Shown: positions 1 to 5,993, counted from the stretch's first letter. The stretch: 6,912 bases of DNA from DTU063 sp001512695 (GCA_049658265.1 JBASOM010000102.1:1-6912), one strand, 5' to 3'. Notes: generated by a model not told the origin, from the letters alone. Translations and numbers: made by a program.

Positions 1-36
1 GCCGGCCCCTATTATCCCCACTTTGAATTTTTTCAC
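1..36 (-). CDS. N-terminal fragment of a Rossmann-fold NAD(P)-binding protein (runs off window)
   Basis: Read on the minus strand, a GTG at 36-34 opens a frame encoding MKKFKVGIIGAG up to the window edge. This is a beta strand followed by GxGxxG-type glycine spacing, the usual start of NAD(P)-dependent dehydrogenases such as Gfo/Idh/MocA oxidoreductases or homoserine dehydrogenase. A GGGGTGG Shine-Dalgarno-like sequence lies 5 bases upstream of the GTG. An in-frame GTG three codons earlier is an alternative start. The gene lies downstream of asd on the same strand, but the asd terminator separates them, so it is probably its own transcription unit. Twelve residues do not identify the enzyme. 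The rest lies outside the window. Confidence 0.5.
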   Translation of the reverse strand, partial: MKKFKVGIIGAG

Positions 37-114
37 ACTGACCACCCCGTCTGAAGCCTCCCAGGAAGCAGGTTATTCGCATTAGAGTCACTTAGGATTA
101 TTTCTGCACGAAAT

Positions 115-142
115 AAAAAAAATCCTCCTAGTAAACTAGGAG
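115..142 (-). terminator. Rho-independent terminator of asd
   Basis: On the minus strand the 7-bp stem CTCCTAG/CTAGGAG with loop TTTA (positions 142-125) is followed after GA by eight T residues (122-115). It sits 50 bases beyond the asd stop codon and is a textbook intrinsic terminator in the asd direction. Confidence 0.9.
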
Positions 143-191
143 AAATTATAGAAAGCTTGTAAAGGAGTGGATGAAAAACAATATATTAGAT

Positions 192-1214
192 TTATTTTTT
201 ATCAAGTAAGCCGCGCTCGATTAACACTTCTCCGATTTGAATGGTGTTGGTAGCCGCGCCTTTCCTTATCTGGTCCCCACAGGTCCACAGCCATATTCCA
301 TTTTCGCTGGAAGTGTCCCGGCGTATCCTGCCCACGTATATGATGTCCTGGCCCTGTGTAGTAAGGGGCGTCGGGTAGATATTGTTAGAGGGATCGTCGT
401 ATACCTTTACTCCCGGGGCTTTTGACAGGATGTCCCTGACCTCATCAGGGGTGATTTTTTTCTTGGTTTCCAGGAGAATTGATTCGCAGTGACTTCTCAT
501 TACCGGTATGCGCACGGTGGTGCTGCTTATCCTTAGATCGGGGTCGTGGAAGATTTTGCGGGTTTCGTAGTACATCTTCCACTCTTCCTTGGTGTAGTCC
601 TGTTCCATAAAGACATCTATGTGAGGGATGGCGTTAAAAGCTATGGGGCAGGTAAAGGCTTTGGGCTCTGGCATGGGCTCGCCTTTGGCGTAGGAGCGAA
701 CCTGTTCGTCCAGCTCAGCTATGCCCTTGACTCCGGCTCCGGAAGCCGCCTGGTACGTGGATACTATGATCCTGGTGACACCCGCATAATCGTAAATGGG
801 CTTTAAAGGGACGCACAGGATTATGGTGGCGCAATTGGGATTTGATATGATGCCGCTGTGCCAGTCCACGTCTTCCGGGTTTATTTCTGGTATTACCAGG
901 GGGACCGACGGGTCCAGCCGGAAGGAACTGCCGTTATCGATGACCACGGCTCCATTTTTGACAAAGACCGGGGCCAGTACCTTGCTCACGGGGCCGGCGG
1001 CAAAAAAGGCAATGTCTATGCCCTTTATATTGTCCTCGTCCACCTTCTCTACCGTAAACTCACTGCCCTTGAAGGTAATCTTCTTTCCCGCTTCGCTTTC
1101 ATGGGCAAAAAGCCTGATGCTTTCTATCGGAAAGTCCCTTTCTTCAAGGATTTTCAGCATTTCAGTGCCTACTGCACCGGTAGCACCAACTACTGCTATG
1201 TGATATTTTTTCAT
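192..1214 (-). CDS. asd: Aspartate-semialdehyde dehydrogenase
   Basis: Converts L-aspartyl-4-phosphate to L-aspartate-4-semialdehyde with NADPH, the branch step towards lysine/diaminopimelate, threonine and methionine; cytoplasmic. The protein is 340 residues, normal for the family. The N-terminal nucleotide-binding loop GATGAVG is at residues 10-16. The active-site cysteine is Cys128 in SNPNCAT. A substrate-binding Gln155 lies in STYQAASGAG, and the conserved Arg/His segment RIPVMRSHCES (235-245) carries the probable catalytic His242. The ATG at 1214 has GGAGG 7 bases upstream. A terminator follows at 115-142, so it is apparently monocistronic. No dapA or dapB adjoins it within the window. 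Nothing is truncated or missing among the residues I can check. Confidence 0.97.
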   Translation of the reverse strand: MKKYHIAVVGATGAVGTEMLKILEERDFPIESIRLFAHESEAGKKITFKGSEFTVEKVDEDNIKGIDIAFFAAGPVSKVLAPVFVKNGAVVIDNGSSFRLDPSVPLVIPEINPEDVDWHSGIISNPNCATIILCVPLKPIYDYAGVTRIIVSTYQAASGAGVKGIAELDEQVRSYAKGEPMPEPKAFTCPIAFNAIPHIDVFMEQDYTKEEWKMYYETRKIFHDPDLRISSTTVRIPVMRSHCESILLETKKKITPDEVRDILSKAPGVKVYDDPSNNIYPTPLTTQGQDIIYVGRIRRDTSSENGIWLWTCGDQIRKGAATNTIQIGEVLIERGLLDKK

Positions 1215-1245
1215 GGGGAAACCTCCAAAGCAATTAGATTTTTTA

Positions 1246-1273
1246 AAGATAAGTAATGCAAAATCCGTGCCAA
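1246..1273 (-). promoter_or_regulatory. Candidate asd promoter
   Basis: On the minus strand TTGGCA (1273-1268) and TATCTT (1251-1246) are separated by 16 bases. This gives a start point roughly 25-30 bases before the asd ATG. The -35 matches consensus in 5 of 6 positions and the -10 in 4 of 6. The -35 overlaps one arm of the 1269-1314 palindrome. Weaker alternatives exist further upstream near 1345-1375, so this is tentative. Confidence 0.35.
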
Positions 1274-1314
1274 TCTGCAGCGAAGGCGCGCGAAAGCCTA
1301 CGATGCTAATTGGC
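1269..1314 (-). other. 46-nt long stem-loop upstream of asd
   Basis: The outer arms GCCAAT (1269-1274) and ATTGGC (1309-1314) pair perfectly. After a 2/2 internal loop, an inner stem of 11 positions (1277-1287 with 1296-1306) pairs at 9 of 11, and the apex is an 8-nt loop containing GAAA. The layout is symmetrical (6+2+11+8+11+2+6). It does not match the lysine riboswitch or T-box motifs I know. It could be a leader RNA structure if transcription starts upstream, a DNA operator, or an unrelated short palindromic repeat. Confidence 0.5.
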
Positions 1315-1378
1315 GGTATCGAGAACGCAAAAATATGCGGCCCGATTCTAACTTTTAGAACTACTTTTTAAAAACTAT

Positions 1379-1411
1379 AACCTGCCGCGGGGACGTTTCG
1401 TTTGCCAGGTT
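1379..1411 (-). repeat. REP-like palindrome, copy A (3' flank of the transposase)
   Basis: On the minus strand this 33-nt unit begins AACCTGGCAAACG and ends CGCGGCAGGTT, with the core ACGAAACGTCCCC inside. The arms AACCTG/CAGGTT pair, with imperfect pairing next to them, giving a short hairpin. It differs from copy D at one position of 33. Its first base is the last base of the transposase stop codon, so the repeat abuts the gene exactly. Confidence 0.85.
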
Positions 1412-2175
1412 CATAGTTCCGAGTTCCTTACCGCGTTCTCAATTATGCTTCTCCCTATGCCCATAACCCTGCTTAACTGCCTCATGCTGGCTCCTGTCAT
1501 ATTATATATTTCCAAGATAATCTTGTCACGTTCATTTTTGGGCAGTCTGGCCAGTGAATTAATATCCACTATGCCATTAATTCTGCTTAGCAAATCTTTA
1601 TCCGTATATTTTTGCTTAACTTCATAATCCAAAAATTTGTCGTCATTTGGTTTGTTCATGAATTCCTCAAAGCTCTCTTGTGTACTGAAATAGGCCGCGA
1701 TTAGCCCCGGATCAATGCTGGTGCTTTTGCCCTTATAGAAATCGATATAATCCTTATAGCTGCTCCATTCATAGTCCCCAGCTTTTTTCACCATTTTGGC
1801 CTTGACGGGGTTTTGGTGTATGTACCTTGCTGCTGCAACAAGGTATCTTTCGCTTTCGATTGCCTCGCTTCTGTACCTGTTTTGAAAGAGATGGCCGGTT
1901 CTGCCGTGCCTGTTGTTAAACCATTGCACGTAGCCAACTGCTATTCTCTTGACGTTGTCGCCCAATTCTCCGCTTTCCCTCATAAGCAAGTGTACATGGT
2001 TGCCCATTAGGCAATAGGCATATAATTCAAACTCAGAAATCTCTTTTGCCCTGAAAAGATAATATAAGAATTTTTCCCTATCGCTATCGTCTAAAAATAT
2101 GTACCTTCGATCAATACCCCTCAACATAATGTGGTAAATGCCGGTTTTGCTCTTCTCCCTCGCAGTTCTTGGCAT
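1411..2175 (-). CDS. REP-associated tyrosine transposase (RAYT, Y1_Tnp / IS200-like HUH fold)
   Basis: A single-stranded DNA transposase-like HUH endonuclease of the group that acts on REP palindromes. From the ATG at 2175 it has 254 residues. The start MPRTAREKSKTGIYHIMLRG is typical of the family. The HUH motif is at residues 59-64 (NHVHLL; His60, His62), followed by GHLFQNRYRS (94-103). The helix with the likely nucleophile is YLVAAARYIHQNPVKA (111-126; Tyr111 or Tyr118), then EWSSYKDY. The C-terminal part (about 194-254) looks like an added helix-turn-helix (ASMRQLSRVMGIGRSIIE), as in many Firmicutes RAYTs. A longer frame begins with GTG at 2184, but AGGGTG just upstream of 2175 favours the ATG. 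There is no tnpB. Both flanks carry inverted copies of the same palindrome. The reading frame is intact and all motifs are present, so it may be active. Confidence 0.93.
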   Translation of the reverse strand: MPRTAREKSKTGIYHIMLRGIDRRYIFLDDSDREKFLYYLFRAKEISEFELYAYCLMGNHVHLLMRESGELGDNVKRIAVGYVQWFNNRHGRTGHLFQNRYRSEAIESERYLVAAARYIHQNPVKAKMVKKAGDYEWSSYKDYIDFYKGKSTSIDPGLIAAYFSTQESFEEFMNKPNDDKFLDYEVKQKYTDKDLLSRINGIVDINSLARLPKNERDKIILEIYNMTGASMRQLSRVMGIGRSIIENAVRNSEL

Positions 2176-2192
2176 TAGCATCACCCTGTTGC

Positions 2193-2221
2193 ATTATACT
2201 TAATTTTCTGGAATATGGCAG
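2193..2221 (-). promoter_or_regulatory. Candidate promoter of the transposase, -35 inside repeat B
   Basis: On the minus strand a perfect TATAAT (2198-2193) stands 18 bases upstream of the ATG at 2175. Exactly 17 bases further upstream is CTGCCA (2221-2216), a 4-of-6 match to the -35 consensus, and this hexamer is one arm of repeat B. The -10 is convincing. The role of the repeat as -35 is inference. Confidence 0.55.
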
Positions 2222-2243
2222 ACGAAACGTCCCCCTGCCAGGT
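2216..2243 (+). repeat. REP-like palindrome, copy B (5' flank of the transposase)
   Basis: TGGCAG (2216-2221) and CTGCCA (2235-2240) form a perfect 6-bp stem around the 13-nt loop ACGAAACGTCCCC, which is identical to the loop of copy C. GGT follows, as in copy C, but the left arm is shorter than in C because the sequence to its left is unrelated. It is inverted relative to copy A, so the two bracket the transposase gene. Confidence 0.85.
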
Positions 2244-2257
2244 GCAGGTGGCGGGTT

Positions 2258-2899
2258 TTATAGAGGCCGCGGGCCAGGGGCTTGTTTTCTTTGGGGCAGC
2301 TTCACGTGGTCAAGGGTCCACTGCATTACGGTTCCAACACTCAGGGCATAAGCCAGTGTCCCAATGCCCAAAGGGCCGCCCAAAAGCCAGCCGATAAGTG
2401 CGGCCATGCTTTCCATGACCGTCCTGATCGTGCCCGGCTTTTTTCCGGTAACATTGGAGATGCCGAGCATGAAACTGTCCCTTGGCCCGGCGCCCAGTTT
2501 GCCGTTAATGTAAGTTCCAAATCCAACTCCATTTGCAATAATGCCGATAATCAGGTATAAAATAGATACTATTAAGCTCTCCGTGGGTCTAACTAAATTC
2601 AAGGCATTATTTATGCCTATGTTCAAATCGAGAAAAAAGCCGAAGAAATACATGTTCATAACGGTGCCGATACCGGGTTTTATTTTTAAGGCCCACCCGA
2701 TTAAAAGCATTAGTGCTCCGACCACCTGGGTGGCCCTGCCAACCGTAAACGGAGTGTGATTGGATATTCCCATGTGAAATACCATCCAGGGATCCACGCC
2801 GAATCCGGATTCCATTAGGAAAATCTTCCCTAAGGAGGCGATATATAAGCCGCCGAAAAAGAATAAGAGCTGATGAATAATCAAATTATCCCTGTTCAA
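2258..2899 (-). CDS. YczE/YyaS/YitT-family membrane protein, downstream paralogue
   Basis: An integral membrane protein of 213 residues with about five or six hydrophobic segments. The family's biochemical role is not established; B. subtilis YczE is linked to secondary-metabolite production. An internal duplication is visible: GVDPWMVFHMGIS (about 34-46) is echoed by GAGPRDSFMLGIS (about 135-147). It is strongly similar along its length to the protein at 2896-3540, so the pair arose by tandem duplication. The TTG start at 2899 overlaps the upstream stop codon and has AAGGAG 7 bases before it, indicating translational coupling. The last residues (KQAPGPRPL) are GC-rich and unlike the paralogue's tail, and they lie directly beside repeat B. 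Probably cotranscribed from the promoter at 3583-3611. Confidence 0.9.
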   Translation of the reverse strand: MNRDNLIIHQLLFFFGGLYIASLGKIFLMESGFGVDPWMVFHMGISNHTPFTVGRATQVVGALMLLIGWALKIKPGIGTVMNMYFFGFFLDLNIGINNALNLVRPTESLIVSILYLIIGIIANGVGFGTYINGKLGAGPRDSFMLGISNVTGKKPGTIRTVMESMAALIGWLLGGPLGIGTLAYALSVGTVMQWTLDHVKLPQRKQAPGPRPL

Positions 2900-3540
2900 T
2901 GTGCTACTCCTTCTTCACAAACTTCTTTTGGTTGGGGCAGTTTTACGCGGTCAAGCGTCCACTGCATTACGCTTCCGACGCTTAAGGCATATACCAGTGT
3001 CCCAATGCCGAGAGGACCGCCCAAAAGCCAGCCGATAAATACGGCTGTGCATTCCATCCATGTCTTGATTGTGCCGGGCTTTTTCCCGGTAACATTTGAG
3101 ATTCCGACCATAAAACCGTCTCTCGGGCCAACTCCCAATTGCCCGTTAAGGTATATCCCCAATCCTACGCCTATTATGATGATGCCGATGAGTAAGTATA
3201 GGATTGAAACTATTAAACTATCCGTTTGTTGTATTATGTTTAAAGTGTCATTGATGGTTATATTCAAATCAAGAAAATAACCGTAGCAAAACATGTTTAA
3301 AAATGTTCCGATGCTAGGCTTTATTTTTAATGCCCAGCCTATCAAGAGCATTATGGCTCCAACCCCCTGGGTCACCTGGCCAACCGTAAAGGGAACGTAA
3401 TTAGAGATTCCCATGTGAAATACCATCCAGGGATCTACACCCAATCCTGATTGCTTGACAATAACCATGCCTACTGTAACGATATATAGTCCGCCCAAAA
3501 AAAATAAAAGTTTTGGAATGATTGATTTAAGCTTGCCCAA
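2896..3540 (-). CDS. YczE/YyaS/YitT-family membrane protein, upstream paralogue
   Basis: A membrane protein of 214 residues closely related to its downstream neighbour. Identical stretches include GVDPWMVFHMGISN, LLIGWALKIKP and ISNVTGKKPGTI, plus GWLLGGPLGIGTL and YALSVG. The same internal repeat is present (GVDPWMVFHMGIS and GVGPRDGFMVGIS). The start is TTG at 3540 with AAGGAG 7 bases upstream. The ribosome-binding region itself resembles that of the downstream copy, so the duplicated block included it. The stop codon TGA shares bases with the TTG of the next gene. A strong extended -10 promoter lies upstream. The substrate or function is unknown; transport or export has been suggested for related families, but the sequence does not show it. 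Confidence 0.92.
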   Translation of the reverse strand: MGKLKSIIPKLLFFLGGLYIVTVGMVIVKQSGLGVDPWMVFHMGISNYVPFTVGQVTQGVGAIMLLIGWALKIKPSIGTFLNMFCYGYFLDLNITINDTLNIIQQTDSLIVSILYLLIGIIIIGVGLGIYLNGQLGVGPRDGFMVGISNVTGKKPGTIKTWMECTAVFIGWLLGGPLGIGTLVYALSVGSVMQWTLDRVKLPQPKEVCEEGVAH

Positions 3541-3582
3541 TTTGCTGCTCCTTCTAATGTTTTTTATTAGTCATGTAGTTTT

Positions 3583-3611
3583 ATTATAGCACGTAGTTAT
3601 AGGCAATACAA
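3583..3611 (-). promoter_or_regulatory. Promoter of the YczE-family gene pair
   Basis: On the minus strand TTGTAT (3611-3606), a 17-base spacer, and a perfect TATAAT (3588-3583) preceded by TGC (extended -10). It lies about 43 bases upstream of the TTG start at 3540 and after the truD stop codon. No intrinsic terminator follows truD, so read-through from truD is also possible. Confidence 0.75.
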
Positions 3612-3628
3612 TTTGCTTGAAAGCTAGT

Positions 3629-4849
3629 TTATAGCGTCCCCTGTATGGATTTTATCAGCATTGTGGCGAAGCTGCCTGTTGGCAGTGTGAAGTTGAGTTG
3701 TAGTTTCGAAAAGCCCGGGTAGATATCATCAGCTTCAAAGAGTGGTTCTGTCATGCTTTCTTCCGTCACGTCGTCAGGGACCTGGCAGACGAAACGTCCC
3801 CCTGTCAGGTTTTCGGGATAGACTATGGCGGGGCGGAGGAAGGATTTGAAAAAGGATTTTCGGATTTTGGTCAGGTTGAAGTCGGAGGGTTTTAAGCCCC
3901 GCTGGGACAAAATGTCTTTTACGATTCGGGCCTCCTCAGGGTTTCCCGGGATTTTATAAGATACTGTGGGGATTTGCATGTTTTTTAGTTTTTTTAAAGC
4001 CCCTTCATCTAAATCTTTATAGAAAGTATAGTCCATGATTTTCCCTTTTACTTTAAAGGGGTTTGTTACGTGTTTTTGCAGGATTTGCTCTAAACTCAGG
4101 TTCCACAAGTAGCTTTGATAGGCAGAAAAGTGCATGGACAGTTCTTCTTTGGGGATGGCATTTATGGCCTTTACCAGTTGGCTTTTGCTGTCACCCTCCC
4201 AAAGGATTTTCATTATGTCCCTTTCGGCCTTGGTTTTGCACAGGGGGGCAATAGCCTGCCAGTCGCCCCAGAGTTCCTCTATTTTTCTTTTCCTCCGTTT
4301 TTCTTTCGTCTTGTCTCCCGGGCCAATTGTGGTAAAGTAGAGTTTTAGGGCGCCTTTGTAGTGCTTTCTGATGATCCTTTCCGCCAATATTTCGTCGGGA
4401 TTTGCTATGCTGCCGAAGCGCTGGTCGTCAAAATAGTTCGGAAAGCCGAAGCGGCTGATTTCATCCAAACGCTCCAGGATCGATTCCCTCTGATGTTCGG
4501 GGATTTTTCTTAGGGTGATTTGGAAGTGGTTTCCTTTCATTAGCGCTGCGGAAATGAAATCATCGGCAAAGCCCACAGGGCTAAGTTTAACATTTGGCAT
4601 GTCAAAGGAAAGGTCGTATCTCTTTGGCACGGAAATGTATTGATAGGTTATCGCATGGCGGTCCTTTCGGCCGCCGTAGCCTATGCTGGCCATGGCCATC
4701 TTGTTTTGCCTGGCAATGGCAAGCAGGGCGTCCATGGTGTTCCAGTGCCGCTTTTCCAAAAGGTATATGCGGTACTTGCCGTCATTCTTTAGTTTTAAAT
4801 CAATGAGTTCCGTCACGATGAAGTCTTCCGGTATTACTTTTACCTTCAA
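3629..4849 (-). CDS. truD: tRNA pseudouridine(13) synthase TruD
   Basis: Isomerises uridine 13 of tRNA to pseudouridine. 406 residues, longer than E. coli TruD (349). The catalytic aspartate is Asp63 in GYGGRKDRHAITYQ (57-70). The family's second motif PNYFDDQRFG is at 137-146, GNHFQITLRK at 106-115 and SAYQSYLWN at 242-250. The conserved C-terminal strand FTLPTGSFATMLIK is at 387-400. The TTG start at 4849 is forced by an in-frame TGA only three codons upstream; AAGGA precedes it at a longish spacing of 10 bases. Residues 347-357 (NLTGGRFVCQV) are encoded by a copy of the dispersed palindrome found beside the transposase. Residues about 349-373 look like an extra segment before the conserved C-terminus. 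The frame continues intact through it, so the protein is probably functional. Confidence 0.93.
   Translation of the reverse strand: MKVKVIPEDFIVTELIDLKLKNDGKYRIYLLEKRHWNTMDALLAIARQNKMAMASIGYGGRKDRHAITYQYISVPKRYDLSFDMPNVKLSPVGFADDFISAALMKGNHFQITLRKIPEHQRESILERLDEISRFGFPNYFDDQRFGSIANPDEILAERIIRKHYKGALKLYFTTIGPGDKTKEKRRKRKIEELWGDWQAIAPLCKTKAERDIMKILWEGDSKSQLVKAINAIPKEELSMHFSAYQSYLWNLSLEQILQKHVTNPFKVKGKIMDYTFYKDLDEGALKKLKNMQIPTVSYKIPGNPEEARIVKDILSQRGLKPSDFNLTKIRKSFFKSFLRPAIVYPENLTGGRFVCQVPDDVTEESMTEPLFEADDIYPGFSKLQLNFTLPTGSFATMLIKSIQGTL
3780..3810 (+). repeat. REP-like palindrome, copy C, inside the truD coding region
   Basis: ACCTGGCAG (3780-3788) and CTGTCAGGT (3802-3810) form a 9-bp stem with one G-T pair around the loop ACGAAACGTCCCC (3789-3801), the same loop as copy B. 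The unit is 31 nt and translated antisense to this reading as residues 347-357 of TruD. No stop codon arises and the truD frame continues beyond it. Confidence 0.85.
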
Positions 4850-4911
4850 TATCGCTCATTCCTTTTATCAGTCCTTAAACTTTTCTTTGATAATATTATA
4901 GTATTAGCATG

Positions 4912-4993
4912 AACCTGGCAAACGAAACGTCCCCGTGGCAGGTTTGGTAGGTTGTGCGGGTTTCTATTTTGAGTATATCTCATTTGCCAGGTT
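4912..4993 (+). repeat. 82-bp inverted-repeat element containing REP-like copy D
   Basis: Copy D itself is 4912-4944 and matches copy A at 32 of 33 positions; its arms AACCTGGCA and TGGCAGGTT pair with one mismatch. The start AACCTGGCAAA (4912-4922) recurs as a perfect inverted 11-mer TTTGCCAGGTT at 4983-4993, so the whole 82 bp has terminal inverted repeats. This resembles a mosaic REP element (BIME-like) or a minimal non-autonomous derivative of the transposase unit. It carries no credible gene and fills the truD-prsA gap. Confidence 0.75.
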
Positions 4994-5021
4994 TTTTAAA
5001 CAAAAAGCAACGGAAAAAGTC

Positions 5022-5049
5022 TAGACATTAGTAGCACAAAACTGATAAA
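5022..5049 (+). promoter_or_regulatory. Candidate prsA promoter
   Basis: TAGACA (5022-5027; 5 of 6 to consensus), a 16-base spacer, then GATAAA (5044-5049; 4 of 6). An 18-base spacing to TAAACT is the alternative. It would give a leader of about 25-30 bases before the GTG at 5084. Confidence 0.4.
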
Positions 5050-5083
5050 CTAGTATGAGCAATAAATTTTATTAATAGATAGG

Positions 5084-5986
5084 GTGAGGGAAATTTTTAC
5101 TAAAAAAATCAGCATAACTAAGTCTTTGGCTTTGGTTCTTGTTTTGGCAATAGGGCTCGGCTTGATAGCTTCAGCTTGCAGCAGCCAGGCATCCAGCGAA
5201 GTGGTGGCCAGGGTGAACAATGAAAAAATCACGAAAGATGAGCTGTACGAGTATTTGGTAAAGGAAAACGGCGATGCGGCCCTGAACACACTGGTCGCTA
5301 ACAAAATAATTGAACTTGAGGCAAAAAAGCAAAATGTTGAGGTCACCGATGATGATTTGGACAAGGAAATTGATAAAATCGCAGAGCAGTACGGCGGCCG
5401 CGAAACTTTTGAGCAGTTTCTTGAAATGTACGGCACTCCGCTGGATGATATAAAGGAGACTCTCAGAACAAATATTACTGTCGAAAAGCTGCTGGGGGCC
5501 GAGGTAAAGATTGAAGAAGATGAAATGAAATCGTACTTTGAAATTAACAAGGAAAACTTCGGCGAAAAGGAACAGGTAAAGGCCAGCCACATTTTGGTGG
5601 ACTCCGAGGAGAAGGCCGTAGAGGTCAAGGAAAAGCTTGAGGCCGGCGAGGACTTTGCAGCCCTGGCCAAGGAGTATTCCACAGACAGCAGCAATAGTGA
5701 ACAAGGCGGAGACCTGGGATATTTTGCACGGGGCCAAATGGTGCAGGAATTCGAGGATGCCGCTTTTTCCATGGAAGTAGGCCAAATCAGCGACCCGGTA
5801 AAAACAGATTACGGATATCACATCATAAAGCTGGAAGATAAAAAGCCGGCAAAACAGGCCACATACGAAGAAAGCAAGGATGAAATAAGGGAAATCCTGT
5901 TCCAGCAAAAGCTGCCGGTAGTTTATCAGATGTGGATGCAGGAAAGAATGAATGAGTATGATGTGGTAATTCTTTTAAATAAGTAA
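5084..5986 (+). CDS. prsA: PrsA-like lipoprotein peptidyl-prolyl isomerase (parvulin)
   Basis: An extracytoplasmic, membrane-anchored foldase that assists exported proteins. 300 residues. The signal peptide is positively charged, then LALVLVLAIGLGLIASAC, with the probable lipidated Cys32. The SurA/PrsA-type N-terminal chaperone region spans about 40-160 (VVARVNNEKITKDEL...). The parvulin domain is about 165-252: QVKASHILV with His169, GGDLGYF at 208-214, AFSMEVGQISDPVKT, and YGYHIIKL with His246. A helical C-terminal tail follows (about 260-300). The GTG at 5084 is the only reasonable start after an in-frame TAA at 5063-5065, though its Shine-Dalgarno is poor (ATAGG directly adjacent). A strong hairpin follows at 5994-6038. 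PrsA is the usual name for such lipoprotein parvulins in Gram-positives; specific orthology is not proven. Confidence 0.93.
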   Translation: MREIFTKKISITKSLALVLVLAIGLGLIASACSSQASSEVVARVNNEKITKDELYEYLVKENGDAALNTLVANKIIELEAKKQNVEVTDDDLDKEIDKIAEQYGGRETFEQFLEMYGTPLDDIKETLRTNITVEKLLGAEVKIEEDEMKSYFEINKENFGEKEQVKASHILVDSEEKAVEVKEKLEAGEDFAALAKEYSTDSSNSEQGGDLGYFARGQMVQEFEDAAFSMEVGQISDPVKTDYGYHIIKLEDKKPAKQATYEESKDEIREILFQQKLPVVYQMWMQERMNEYDVVILLNK

Positions 5987-5993
5987 CGGATAT

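Noticed and set aside
546..1256. Plus-strand open frames opposite asd
   Set aside because: The asd frame on the minus strand is complete with all active-site motifs; the opposing frames have no ribosome binding site or family resemblance.
1215..1380. Lysine riboswitch or T-box leader upstream of asd
   Set aside because: I looked for the conserved T-box sequence and the lysine aptamer junction motifs and found neither; only the single long hairpin stands out.
1411..2184. Complete IS200/IS605 element
   Set aside because: There is no tnpB or guide-RNA-like partner, and the protein's start, C-terminal helix-turn-helix and flanking inverted palindromes fit a RAYT better.
2282..3280. Plus-strand open frames opposite the two YczE genes
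   Set aside because: They recur at matching places in both duplicates simply because the DNA is duplicated, and they have no start signals or recognisable domains.
1379..4993. CRISPR array
   Set aside because: The repeat copies are far apart, in both orientations, with genes between them and no regular spacers or cas genes.
5050..5908. Long open frames antisense to prsA (240 and 245 residues)
   Set aside because: They lie opposite a well-supported PrsA gene with clear parvulin motifs. Their Ser/Phe/Leu-rich content is what the complement of a Glu/Lys-rich gene gives, and they show no recognisable family.
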